Positions 1-8,288 of a stretch of 9,332 nt of DNA are shown one piece after another; position 1 is the stretch's first letter, and every line of letters starts with the position of its first letter. This DNA comes from Bacillota bacterium (GTDB taxonomy: Bacteria > Bacillota > Bacilli > Alicyclobacillales > Alicyclobacillaceae), in the NCBI GenBank assembly GCA_021816665.1, contig JAKAXI010000057.1:1-9332 (forward strand). Reading direction: 5' to 3'. The notes under the pieces were generated by a model. The model was not told where the DNA came from and did not search any database. It worked only from the letters and a program-made list of their open reading frames with translations. Made by a program: the position numbers and the translations under genes.

Positions 1-2858
<2,858 letters not shown>

Positions 2859-2864
2859 AGCTGT

Positions 2865-2871
2865 CCCCTCC
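2865..2871 (-). promoter_or_regulatory. Ribosome binding site that fixes the GTG start of sufD
   Basis: GGAGGGG directly follows the sufC TAA stop and lies 6 nt before GTG at 2858. It favours this start over the upstream in-frame ATG at 2981, which lies inside sufC and has no supporting site that I could see. Confidence 0.8.
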
Positions 2872-3660
2872 TTAAGCTTCGACCCCGACGGTCTCGTCGA
2901 CGATTCCAAGTTCTTCCTTGAGCCAGTCGTAGCCCTTGGCTTCAAGCTGCTCCGCAAGTTCTTTGCCGCCCGAACGCACAATGCGACCTTGCATCATGAC
3001 GTGGACGTAGTCCGGTTCAATGTACTCCAGCAACCGCTGATAGTGCGTGATAATCAGGAAGCCAATGTCTGGTGAACGCAAGCTGTTCACGCTCTGCGCC
3101 ACAATCTTCAGAGCATCGATGTCAAGTCCGGAGTCAATTTCGTCCAAGATCGCGATACGCGGTTCAAGCAGGCTCATCTGCAGAATTTCGTTGCGCTTCT
3201 TTTCACCGCCTGAGAACCCTTCGTTCAGGTAGCGTTCGGCGAACACAGGGTCAATGTTCAATTGCTTCATCTTTTCCTGCAGTAAACGGTGAAACTTAAT
3301 CACCGGCAGTTCGTTTCCTTCGCCTCTGCGAGCGTTCAGGGCTTGCCGCATGAAGTTTGCGTTCGAGACGCCTGCCACTTCGGCGGGATACTGCATAGCG
3401 AGGAACATTCCAGCGCGCGCCCGCTCGTCGACTGACATGTCGAGGACACTTTGCCCGTCCAGCGTCACACTGCCGCTCGTGACATCGTAGGCGTGGTGGC
3501 CCATCAGAGAAGAAGCCAGTGTGCTTTTGCCAGTGCCGTTCGGTCCCATGATGGCGTGGACCTCGCCACCGTTAATGGTCAAGTTCAGCCCGCGGACAAT
3601 TTCCTTTCCTTCCACGGCGACATGCAGGTCTTGAATCTGAAAATGTGGTACGGATGCCAT
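2872..3660 (-). CDS. sufC: SufC, ABC-type ATPase of the SUF Fe-S assembly complex
   Basis: SufC is a soluble cytoplasmic ABC ATPase that drives conformational change of the SufBD scaffold; it is not a transporter. The 262 residues match the family length of about 250-260. Visible motifs are Walker A GPNGTGKST (39-47), signature FSGGEKKR (149-156), Walker B plus D-loop ILDEIDSGLD (171-180) and the H-loop histidine H206 in THYQR. The EIDSGLDIDAL form is typical of SufC. I chose the ATG at 3660 because MASVPHFQIQDLHV aligns with the usual N-terminus and purine-rich GGAAGGGTGGAG precedes it. The upstream 27-codon extension is not conserved-looking. It is the first gene of the suf operon, and its promoter should lie in 3661-3762. 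Confidence 0.98.
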   Translation of the reverse strand: MASVPHFQIQDLHVAVEGKEIVRGLNLTINGGEVHAIMGPNGTGKSTLASSLMGHHAYDVTSGSVTLDGQSVLDMSVDERARAGMFLAMQYPAEVAGVSNANFMRQALNARRGEGNELPVIKFHRLLQEKMKQLNIDPVFAERYLNEGFSGGEKKRNEILQMSLLEPRIAILDEIDSGLDIDALKIVAQSVNSLRSPDIGFLIITHYQRLLEYIEPDYVHVMMQGRIVRSGGKELAEQLEAKGYDWLKEELGIVDETVGVEA

Positions 3661-3689
3661 GCTGCTCCACCCTTCCTCTGTAACGCAGG

Positions 3690-3722
3690 CGGACCATCTC
3701 CACACGCTCTGTGGTCGGTCCG
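3690..3722 (-). promoter_or_regulatory. Interrupted dyad in the suf leader
   Basis: Arms CGGACC (3690-3695) and GGTCCG (3717-3722) enclose a second pair, CCAC (3700-3703) and GTGG (3711-3714), giving ten potential base pairs with an internal loop. It lies 30 bp before the sufC start. It could be a leader hairpin or an operator. No T-tract follows it, so it is not an intrinsic terminator. I could not find a convincing sigma-A promoter nearby; TTGAAT (3756-3751) is the best -35 candidate but lacks a good -10. Confidence 0.35.
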
Positions 3723-3754
3723 ACGCGTAATGTTGACCCAATTAGTCATGATTC

Positions 3755-3799
3755 AATAAAAGCGTACCACACCTCGCTAAAAATGCAAGGTGTGGTACG
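3755..3799 (-). terminator. Intrinsic terminator of the sufT-like gene
   Basis: A perfect 12-bp inverted repeat, CGTACCACACCT (3763-3774) and AGGTGTGGTACG (3788-3799), has a 13-nt loop. In minus-strand sense it is followed by CTTTTATT (3762-3755). It lies 27 nt after the stop of the sufT-like gene and separates it from the suf operon. No T-tract lies on the plus-strand side, so it should work in one direction. Confidence 0.85.
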
Positions 3800-3826
3800 G
3801 CTGAGGTCGTCCTTTGTCAGTTCTGT

Positions 3827-4144
3827 TTAGAACAAGTATTTAAACACCAATTTCGCTTCTTCCGACATCATCTCTTTATCCCATGGTGGATCAAAAGTCA
3901 GTTCGACCTCGCAGGTCTCGATGCCAGGCAAACTGGTCACTTTTTCGATGATGTCATCTCTCAACATGTCATATGCTGGGCAGCCCATGGCCGTCAGCGT
4001 CATGGTTACTTTCACGTGCTTCTGGTCTTCTGAGATATCCACACCGTACACCATGCCGAGGTTAATTATGTCAATCTGAATCTCGGGGTCAACGACGTCT
4101 GTCAGCATTCCCCGGATCAGTTCCTCGTTGATCGTCGTAGTCAT
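3827..4144 (-). CDS. sufT: SufT/MIP18-family (DUF59) Fe-S maturation protein
   Basis: This is a small cytoplasmic protein of the DUF59/MIP18 family (SufT or YitW-like in Bacillota), which helps mature or deliver Fe-S clusters to target enzymes. The 105 residues equal the stand-alone family length of about 100-105. Hallmarks are VVDPEI (17-22), INLGMVYGV (27-35), TAMGCPA with the conserved Cys55 (51-57), and the C-terminal LTFDPPWDKEMMSE (82-95). The ATG at 4144 follows GGAGAGGAGGGT by about 8 nt. An in-frame extension to 4249 has no family similarity and is rejected. The gene is separately terminated just upstream of sufC, so it is a neighbour of the suf operon rather than a member. Phenylacetate-pathway PaaD belongs to the same superfamily, but no paa genes are seen here. 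Confidence 0.9.
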   Translation of the reverse strand: MTTTINEELIRGMLTDVVDPEIQIDIINLGMVYGVDISEDQKHVKVTMTLTAMGCPAYDMLRDDIIEKVTSLPGIETCEVELTFDPPWDKEMMSEEAKLVFKYLF

Positions 4145-4189
4145 ATCGCAGACCCTCCTCTCCACACAAACATACGCAGAACCACTCTT

Positions 4190-4218
4190 AGCGTAACGGA
4201 CAACGCGGCGTCTGTCGA
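4190..4218 (-). promoter_or_regulatory. Candidate sigma-A promoter for the sufT-like gene
   Basis: TCGACA (4218-4213), a 5/6 match to the -35 consensus, and TACGCT (4195-4190), which keeps the three best-conserved -10 bases, are separated by 17 bp. Transcription would start about 40 nt before the gene. This is pattern matching only. The -35 sits beside a short 10-bp repeat, TCGAGAGC twice plus a partial copy at 4215-4239. Confidence 0.3.
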
Positions 4219-4279
4219 GAGCATTCGAGAGCGCTCGAGTCAAGATCACGTGAGCGGTCCATCCACGCCTGCAGCCAGC

Positions 4280-4720
4280 CTACTCGACCGTGATCCGCGT
4301 GGACATGTTGTAGTGACCAGAGCCACAGGGTACATCACAGCGAATGACGTATTGACCGGGCTTAGGTGGAGTCCACACCAAGTGCACTGGCGGTTGCCCC
4401 TGCACCACTTCGTGGTGAATTTTCGTACCGACGATCGAGAAACCGTGCGCATTCTCCGTCGCGCGGACTTCAAAATCAATCGGCCGATTGGCGACAAAGT
4501 TCGCCTGGCTCAGCGACCACTTGAAGTTTGACGCTGTCACCACGACCTTCTGTGCATCAGCAGGCACAGTTTGGCTTGTAGGTGTCGCAGAGTTGCCACA
4601 ACCTGCGAGCGCCGCAACTGCAAATAGCAGCGTGGCGCCAGTAAAACCTGCACGTCGCCCGCGCCGAAGCAGTTGCGTCCAGATTCTCCGGTTTGCTTCG
4701 TTGTCTTGCATCTCCAACAT
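4280..4720 (-). CDS. CuA-type cupredoxin lipoprotein (cytochrome c oxidase subunit II-like)
   Basis: The product is predicted to be exported and lipid-anchored outside the membrane. Residues 1-41 form a long basic leader with RRGRRAG, a hydrophobic segment and the lipobox LAGC, with Cys41 as the likely lipidated residue. The rest is one cupredoxin domain. It ends in CDVPCGSGHYNM (Cys128, Cys132, His136, Met139) with an upstream His92 in NAHGF. This is the complete ligand pattern of a binuclear CuA electron-transfer site as in cytochrome oxidase subunit II. No transmembrane hairpin and no subunit I gene are present. The product is 146 residues, the size of a ba3-type subunit II domain. I prefer the ATG at 4720, with GGAGGG 11 nt upstream. 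A GTG at 4747 would add nine residues but has no ribosome binding site. It lies 52 bp after ald and may be cotranscribed with it. The electron partner is unknown. Confidence 0.88.
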   Translation of the reverse strand: MLEMQDNEANRRIWTQLLRRGRRAGFTGATLLFAVAALAGCGNSATPTSQTVPADAQKVVVTASNFKWSLSQANFVANRPIDFEVRATENAHGFSIVGTKIHHEVVQGQPPVHLVWTPPKPGQYVIRCDVPCGSGHYNMSTRITVE

Positions 4721-4731
4721 CAGACCTTCAG

Positions 4732-4737
4732 CCCTCC
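4732..4737 (-). promoter_or_regulatory. Ribosome binding site favouring the ATG at 4720
   Basis: GGAGGG lies 11 nt before ATG 4720. It sits inside the possible longer reading frame that would start at GTG 4747. That GTG is preceded only by GTGGCAGTGAGCA, which has no Shine-Dalgarno match. Confidence 0.55.
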
Positions 4738-4772
4738 AAATAGACACTGCTCACTGCCACGTAAACTATCTA

Positions 4773-5885
4773 CTACAGCACCTCAGACAACGGCGTGTAG
4801 GACAAGTTGAGTGACTGCGCTACAGCTTCGTACGTGACATGACCTTTCATCACGTTGACGCCTTTGGACAAAGCGCGATTTTGGCGAACGGCTTCAACAC
4901 CGTGCCCGGCAAGTTGCAAGGCGTACGGGATGGTCACATTCGTGAGCGCGTACGTCGACGTGCGGGGTACAGCTCCCGGCATATTCGCTACTGCGTAGTG
5001 CAGGACTCCGTATCGCTCGTAGACAGGATCAGAGTGAGTCGTAATATGGTCGATGGTTTCAACCGACCCACCTTGGTCAATCGCCACATCGACGATGACG
5101 CCGCCCGGGTTCATCCCCTTGACCATCTCCGCCGTCACGATTTTTGGAGCCCGGGCGCCCGGGATGAGGACAGAACCGACGAGCAGATCACATCCTTCAA
5201 TCTGCTCTTTGAGGTGGTACGCATTGGACATGACCGTTTTCAGCCGCCCCCCGAACACCTCATCCAGGTACCGCATTCGGGCTGCGCTGGCGTCCAAAAC
5301 CGTGACATCCGCGCCTAGACCCATGGCCATTCGGGCGGCGTTCGTACCGACGACACCGCCACCCACAATCACGACGCGGGCAGGGCGTACACCTGGGACG
5401 CCGCCAAGCAACTCCCCGCGACCGCCATGAGCTTTCTCAAGGAAGTGTGCTCCAATTTGGACCGACATGCGACCAGCAACTTCGCTCATCGGGGTCAACA
5501 GAGGCAGGCTGCGGTCATCCAGTTGAACAGTCTCATACGCGATGGCCGTGATGCCACTGTCGACGAGCGCCTTTGTCAACTCAGGCTCCGGCGCTAAGTG
5601 AAGGTACGTAAATAGGATAAGGTCAGACCGGAAATGTCCATATTCTGAAGGAAGCGGTTCCTTCACCTTCATAATCATCTGGGCCGTATCCCACACTTCA
5701 GTAGTCGAGGAGACAACCTTGGCGCCTGCCTCTATGTAGGATTCATCCTCAAACCCGCTGCCGACGCCCGCCTCGGACTCAATCAGCACTTGGTGTCCGG
5801 CATTCACCAAAGTATGTACACCAGCCGGCGTCATAGCAACCCGATTTTCGTTGTTCTTGACCTCTTTTGGCACACCAATAATCAC
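4773..5885 (-). CDS. ald: Alanine dehydrogenase (NAD-dependent)
   Basis: Alanine dehydrogenase reversibly deaminates L-alanine to pyruvate and ammonia with NAD+. In Bacilli it supports growth on alanine. The 370 residues equal the family length. Known functional positions are all present at canonical numbers: Arg15 and Lys75 for substrate binding, His96 in YLHLAP and Asp270 in VDVAID for catalysis, the Rossmann glycines VGGGVVG (174-180), and Asp198, which contacts the NAD ribose. The N-terminus [17 protein letters not shown] is the family signature. The GTG start at 5885 is preceded by GAAGGGAG with a 9-nt spacer. The gene stands 119 bp after the 91-residue protein gene, with a direct repeat in the gap, so it probably has its own promoter. 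SufS releases alanine, but nothing here shows a functional link. Confidence 0.98.
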   Translation of the reverse strand: MIIGVPKEVKNNENRVAMTPAGVHTLVNAGHQVLIESEAGVGSGFEDESYIEAGAKVVSSTTEVWDTAQMIMKVKEPLPSEYGHFRSDLILFTYLHLAPEPELTKALVDSGITAIAYETVQLDDRSLPLLTPMSEVAGRMSVQIGAHFLEKAHGGRGELLGGVPGVRPARVVIVGGGVVGTNAARMAMGLGADVTVLDASAARMRYLDEVFGGRLKTVMSNAYHLKEQIEGCDLLVGSVLIPGARAPKIVTAEMVKGMNPGGVIVDVAIDQGGSVETIDHITTHSDPVYERYGVLHYAVANMPGAVPRTSTYALTNVTIPYALQLAGHGVEAVRQNRALSKGVNVMKGHVTYEAVAQSLNLSYTPLSEVL

Positions 5886-5969
5886 CCTAAGATGCTCCCT
5901 TCCCGCTTCGCGCTCTCCTCAAGCGTGGCGAAGCTGTGCGGTCGACCGCCGCGTGCGGTTTGCCGTTTT

Positions 5970-6005
5970 GCCCATTTTGCTCGTATACGCCCATTCTGCC
6001 CGTAT
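5970..6005. repeat. Two-copy direct repeat upstream of ald
   Basis: GCCCATTTTGCTCGTAT (5970-5986) and GCCCATTCTGCCCGTAT (5989-6005) are identical at 15 of 17 positions, with a 19-bp period. The 8-bp palindrome CGTATACG (5982-5989) lies at their junction. The repeat sits 85-120 bp upstream of the ald start and ends at the first base of the stop codon of the preceding gene. It may be a tandem operator for an ald regulator; this is an inference from position. Confidence 0.6.
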
Positions 6006-6280
6006 CAGTGTAGATCAGTCGTCTTGGGCGATACAACTTTCCGGCGCACCTTCCGAACAGGCTTCTCCTCCACCAGCCGGCCCGCTTGAACCTCACCTTC
6101 AATCCACGCTTGAATCCGTTTGGTGTCACTCGGTGCAATGCGCCAATTGCGTTCTCCGTACAAAAACGACTCGGCCGTCAACTCCCCCTCCTGCGAGAGA
6201 GCGTCGACGGCCGCCCGGACGTATTCAACAGGAACATGCAACATCGTTGCAAGTTCCGACAAGCTAAACCGTGTCGTCAC
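6005..6280 (-). CDS. Small helix-turn-helix-like protein of unknown function
   Basis: The product has 91 residues. I do not recognise a named family. Residues about 5-32 (FSLSELATMLHVPVEYVRAA, then VDALSQEGEL) look like a helix-turn-helix of the winged type, with a possible wing at LTAESFLYGERNWRI (34-48). Residues 51-68 look like a helix, and the tail (70-88) is rich in Lys and Arg (PVRKVRRKVV). Such a layout would suit a small DNA-binding protein, but a structural or partner-binding role is possible. The GTG start at 6280 is supported by GGGGAGG 7 nt upstream. The gene begins 35 bp after the anti-sigma-like gene with no terminator seen between them, so it may be the third gene of the sigma operon. 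Confidence 0.7.
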   Translation of the reverse strand: MTTRFSLSELATMLHVPVEYVRAAVDALSQEGELTAESFLYGERNWRIAPSDTKRIQAWIEGEVQAGRLVEEKPVRKVRRKVVSPKTTDLH

Positions 6281-6315
6281 CCTGTAGCCTCCCCTGACTG
6301 CATCTCACGCCACCG

Positions 6316-7326
6316 TTACCATGTGTGGCTAATGACAAGTACGTTCGCATTCCATTGTAGGAAATTTGGCGTGTTCGATCCAATCAAGGGGGGGAGCACC
6401 ACTTCTGTGGACTGCCCTGGTGCAACGATTGTAGTACTGGGATCTACGGCCTCGACTTGGTCGAAGAACCGTTCTGCTGACGCTGCCGTCCACGAAGCAC
6501 CTGCCTGCGGCGAAAACCACACCAAAGACAGCAATTGATTGAGGATAATCGGTTTATTTCCGGTGTTGACCAATCTGGCCCTAACCTCAAACGAGCGCCC
6601 TGTATTCGACACAGACCGAGGCACTACATGTACGTTTTGCAACTGTACTCCCGGAGCGCTGGTCAATATCCTGTCGGCCTTGGCTGGGCTCACTAACTTC
6701 GTGCTGAAGAACACCAATTTAGGCTGTCCAATAATGTGCCCTTGGCTGTTCACATTGACGCCAATCGGGTTAAATGACCAAGTGGCATACTGGCCTGGCG
6801 CGAGCGGACCCGAAGGGCCATTGACAAAGTCAATCCAGTTGCTCGTCGAGAGCAGGTCCTGCCCAGGGTGTTGCGTGAATCCGAGGACGCCGACAACGTC
6901 TTGAGGCGTCACCACGGTGTTCCCAATGTTGGTGACTGTCGCCTGAAGAATGGGACCACCGGGCGCATTCGCCGGACGAACCACCTTAATTCCAGTGGCA
7001 ATAAGTTGTGATTTCTGCAAGCCGAAAACAGTCTCTTGCAGGAGTCGATTCGACTGCCCTGTCGTCGCCGCTGTCGGCGGCGTCGGAGCAACCGGGAGTG
7101 AGCGGTCCGTCCAGACAACCCCCGCGACAACAGCCGCCGCGCAGACACCGGCTAAACCTGCGAACCACGATTTCCAGGCGCCTGTTTGCCGCGGCTGTCG
7201 CCGTACCATAGCTTCACGTTCTCGCTGGCTCGCCTCCTCAAGGATGCGCCGGCGCAGCGACTCGGAAACTTCGGCCTGCATCATTTCTTGAAAGCGCAGG
7301 CGCCACTCATCCTGTGGTTCTGTCAT
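6316..7326 (-). CDS. Probable membrane-bound anti-sigma factor with duplicated extracytoplasmic module
   Basis: The 336-residue protein probably binds and restrains the ECF sigma factor encoded just upstream. The first 52 residues are charged and helical, suiting a cytoplasmic sigma-binding segment. Residues 54-72 (from WFAGLAGV to AGVVW) form one membrane span, followed by a Pro/Thr-rich linker (78-92). The rest should lie outside the membrane. Two similar modules are visible. One contains LQATVTNIGNTVVTPQDVVG (127-146) and LAPGQYATWSF (175-185); the other contains FEVRARLVNTGNKPI (246-260) and IVAPGQSTEVVL (300-311). This looks like a repeated beta-sandwich. The zinc-binding His-x3-Cys-x2-Cys motif of many anti-sigma factors is absent; the only Cys is in the membrane span. 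Its ATG overlaps the sigma stop (ATGA), which implies coupled translation. The role is inferred from context and topology. Confidence 0.75.
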   Translation of the reverse strand: MTEPQDEWRLRFQEMMQAEVSESLRRRILEEASQREREAMVRRQPRQTGAWKSWFAGLAGVCAAAVVAGVVWTDRSLPVAPTPPTAATTGQSNRLLQETVFGLQKSQLIATGIKVVRPANAPGGPILQATVTNIGNTVVTPQDVVGVLGFTQHPGQDLLSTSNWIDFVNGPSGPLAPGQYATWSFNPIGVNVNSQGHIIGQPKLVFFSTKLVSPAKADRILTSAPGVQLQNVHVVPRSVSNTGRSFEVRARLVNTGNKPIILNQLLSLVWFSPQAGASWTAASAERFFDQVEAVDPSTTIVAPGQSTEVVLPPLIGSNTPNFLQWNANVLVISHTW

Positions 7327-7868
7327 GAACGCTCACCTCCTTCCATCAACTCACGCATCAGTGCGCGACCTCGGTGCAGTCTCGTACGAACTGTTGCTTC
7401 TGAAATACCGAGCGTTTGTGCGACCTCTGCGCTCGACAACTCGCGCTGGTAAAACAGCACGATGACTTCGCGGTACTTTACGGGCAAGCGATTGACCGCC
7501 CGCCAAAGCGCGTCTCGTTCAAGACGAACAATAGCCGCTTGTTCCGTGTCATCACCCAACTGGTGAGTAGCCTCAGTCTGAAGCGTCAGGTCATTGGTCT
7601 CGTGGCGAACCACCCATGACCGGAGGTAGTCTTTGCAGCGATTTGCCGTGATCGATAACAACCACGTCTTCACGCCGCTATCTCCCCGAAACGTCTGTAT
7701 TTTTGTAAAGGCGCGCAGAAACACATCTTGCGTAATATCCTGCGCAACGTGATAGTTCTTTACATACGAGTAGGCGAGGTTCAATACGTCTGACCCATAC
7801 TCGGTGACCCATGTGTTGAGTTGGTCTAACCGGTCGGACGAGCCAGCTTCCATCTGAAATTCTTCCAC
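7323..7868 (-). CDS. ECF-family (group 4) RNA polymerase sigma factor
   Basis: The 181-residue protein has the two-domain layout of extracytoplasmic-function sigma factors, which direct RNA polymerase to stress or surface-response promoters. Region 2 spans about 20-85, with the core-binding and -10 motif AQDITQDVFLRAFTKIQTF (42-60) and then WLLSITANRCKDYLRS (69-84). Region 4 spans about 122-172, with LPVKYREVIVLFYQRELSSA (128-147) and the recognition helix TLGISEATVRTRLHRGRALM (152-171). Region 3 is absent, as expected. The overall pattern is SigW/SigX/SigM-like, but the exact ECF group cannot be set by eye. The start is taken as GTG at 7868, with AAAGGA 5 nt upstream; ATG at 7853 is a possible alternative. 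The gene is coupled by a 4-bp overlap to the anti-sigma-like gene and transcribed away from the permease. Confidence 0.95.
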   Translation of the reverse strand: MEEFQMEAGSSDRLDQLNTWVTEYGSDVLNLAYSYVKNYHVAQDITQDVFLRAFTKIQTFRGDSGVKTWLLSITANRCKDYLRSWVVRHETNDLTLQTEATHQLGDDTEQAAIVRLERDALWRAVNRLPVKYREVIVLFYQRELSSAEVAQTLGISEATVRTRLHRGRALMRELMEGGERS

Positions 7869-7901
7869 GGATGTCCTTTCACCCCCGCCACACCTCCAGT
7901 C

Positions 7902-7931
7902 ATTAGACGGAGCGCTCTAACGGTATGTGAC
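7902..7931 (-). promoter_or_regulatory. Candidate promoter of the sigma/anti-sigma operon, with overlapping dyad
   Basis: GTCACA (7931-7926, 4/6) and TCTAAT (7907-7902, 5/6) are 18 bp apart and would start transcription about 27 nt before the sigma gene. An 18-bp dyad with TTAGA/TCTAA ends and an inner GAGCGCTC palindrome (7903-7920) covers the -10 and spacer. An ECF-type promoter with AAAC and CGTC elements was also considered, but the spacing is about 24 nt, too long. Confidence 0.35.
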
Positions 7932-7985
7932 AAGTTTAACGGAAGAAAACACAGGTCTCAAACCTGCCAATTATTTCATTTTTCA

Positions 7986-7997
7986 CAACTCGAGTTG
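7986..7997. promoter_or_regulatory. 12-bp perfect palindrome, possible operator
   Basis: CAACTCGAGTTG reads the same on both strands. It overlaps the -35 of the candidate upstream permease promoter and lies between the two divergent genes, where a repressor or activator site would be expected. The regulator is unknown. Confidence 0.35.
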
Positions 7998-8023
7998 CTT
8001 CGCAGTCCAAAATAAAGTAATCT
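7995..8023 (+). promoter_or_regulatory. Candidate upstream promoter of the permease leader
   Basis: TTGCTT (7995-8000) and TAATCT (8018-8023) are 17 bp apart. Each matches only 3/6 of the sigma-A consensus, but the matches include the best-conserved bases. Transcription would begin near 8030, just before the long hairpin at 8033. That placement is the main reason to list it. Confidence 0.28.
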
Positions 8024-8032
8024 GTTAATTAC

Positions 8033-8088
8033 GAGTATGGTGAAAGTTGATGTCTTACTAGTATCTTGCGATCGACTTTGCACCACTC
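8033..8088 (+). promoter_or_regulatory. Long hairpin in the permease leader
   Basis: The 5' arm GAGT-at-GGTG-AAAGTTGAT (8033-8051) pairs with the 3' arm ATCGACTTT-g-CACC-ACTC (8071-8088). This gives 17 base pairs, one of them G-U, with a 2-nt bulge, a 1-nt bulge and a 19-nt loop. The single wobble pair forms only in plus-strand RNA; on the minus strand it would be an A-C mismatch. This favours a role in the permease transcript. Confidence 0.6.
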
Positions 8089-8095
8089 AGCAGTT

Positions 8096-8171
8096 CCGAC
8101 TTTCTCCATGCTAAACCTTTTGAGAGGAGGTTCAGTAAACGAATCACATGTCGTTGGCAAGTCGGCTTTTT
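8096..8171 (+). terminator. Possible attenuator: closing stem with T-tract in the permease leader
   Basis: CCGACTT (8096-8102) is fully complementary to AAGTCGG (8159-8165), and CCA (8106-8108) to TGG (8155-8157), giving ten pairs. CTTTTT (8166-8171) follows at once. The enclosed 46 nt hold a small hairpin, CTAAACCT (8111-8118) with AGGTTCAG (8128-8135), seven pairs and one mismatch. The element ends 117 nt before the permease start. It resembles a conditional terminator of a riboswitch or attenuator, but the stem is long-range and may not terminate strongly. No T-box (TGGNACC) or other class signature that I know was found. Confidence 0.4.
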
Positions 8172-8208
8172 ATCAATTCCTTCTTATTGGATAGTCCCGC
8201 GTGAGCAA

Positions 8209-8235
8209 TTGTTCTTAAACCCATGAGCGCATAAT
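8209..8235 (+). promoter_or_regulatory. Candidate proximal promoter of the permease gene
   Basis: CATAAT (8230-8235, 5/6) is preceded by TTGTTC (8209-8214, 3/6) at a short 15-bp spacing. Use of this promoter would give a leader of about 47 nt and bypass the upstream hairpins. It is therefore the main alternative to the attenuator model. Confidence 0.3.
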
Positions 8236-8288
8236 CGTCTTTCAATTTTGTCGATCTTTGTCTTTTCAGCAGAGAAAGGAGACTGTGC

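Larger units (their letters stand above)
7869..8288. other. 420-bp intergenic region between divergent sigma and permease genes
   Basis: No protein-coding gene is supported here. The region is more AT-rich than its flanks. From left to right it holds a candidate sigma-gene promoter with an 18-bp dyad, a short CAGGT/ACCTG repeat (7952-7966), a 12-bp palindrome, then a chain of plus-strand hairpins ending in a T-tract, and finally about 115 bp before the permease start with a second possible promoter. These are listed separately. Confidence 0.8.

Noticed and set aside
4721..4747. Longer cupredoxin protein starting at GTG 4747
   Set aside because: It has no upstream Shine-Dalgarno, while GGAGGG within this stretch is well placed for the ATG at 4720.
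7902..7937. Autoregulated ECF promoter upstream of the sigma gene
   Set aside because: AAAC- and CGTC-like elements exist but are about 24 nt apart, where 16-17 is expected.
8037..8114. 25-codon ORF starting ATGGTGAAAG in the permease leader
   Set aside because: It has no ribosome binding site, and its start lies inside the long hairpin. Its codons show no run of one amino acid as in a classical attenuation peptide.
8030..8175. T-box or other known riboswitch
   Set aside because: The T-box antiterminator string TGGNACC is absent, and I could not find conserved strings of the lysine, SAM, c-di-AMP or guanidine-I classes. A covariance-model search would be needed to settle it, so no class name is given.
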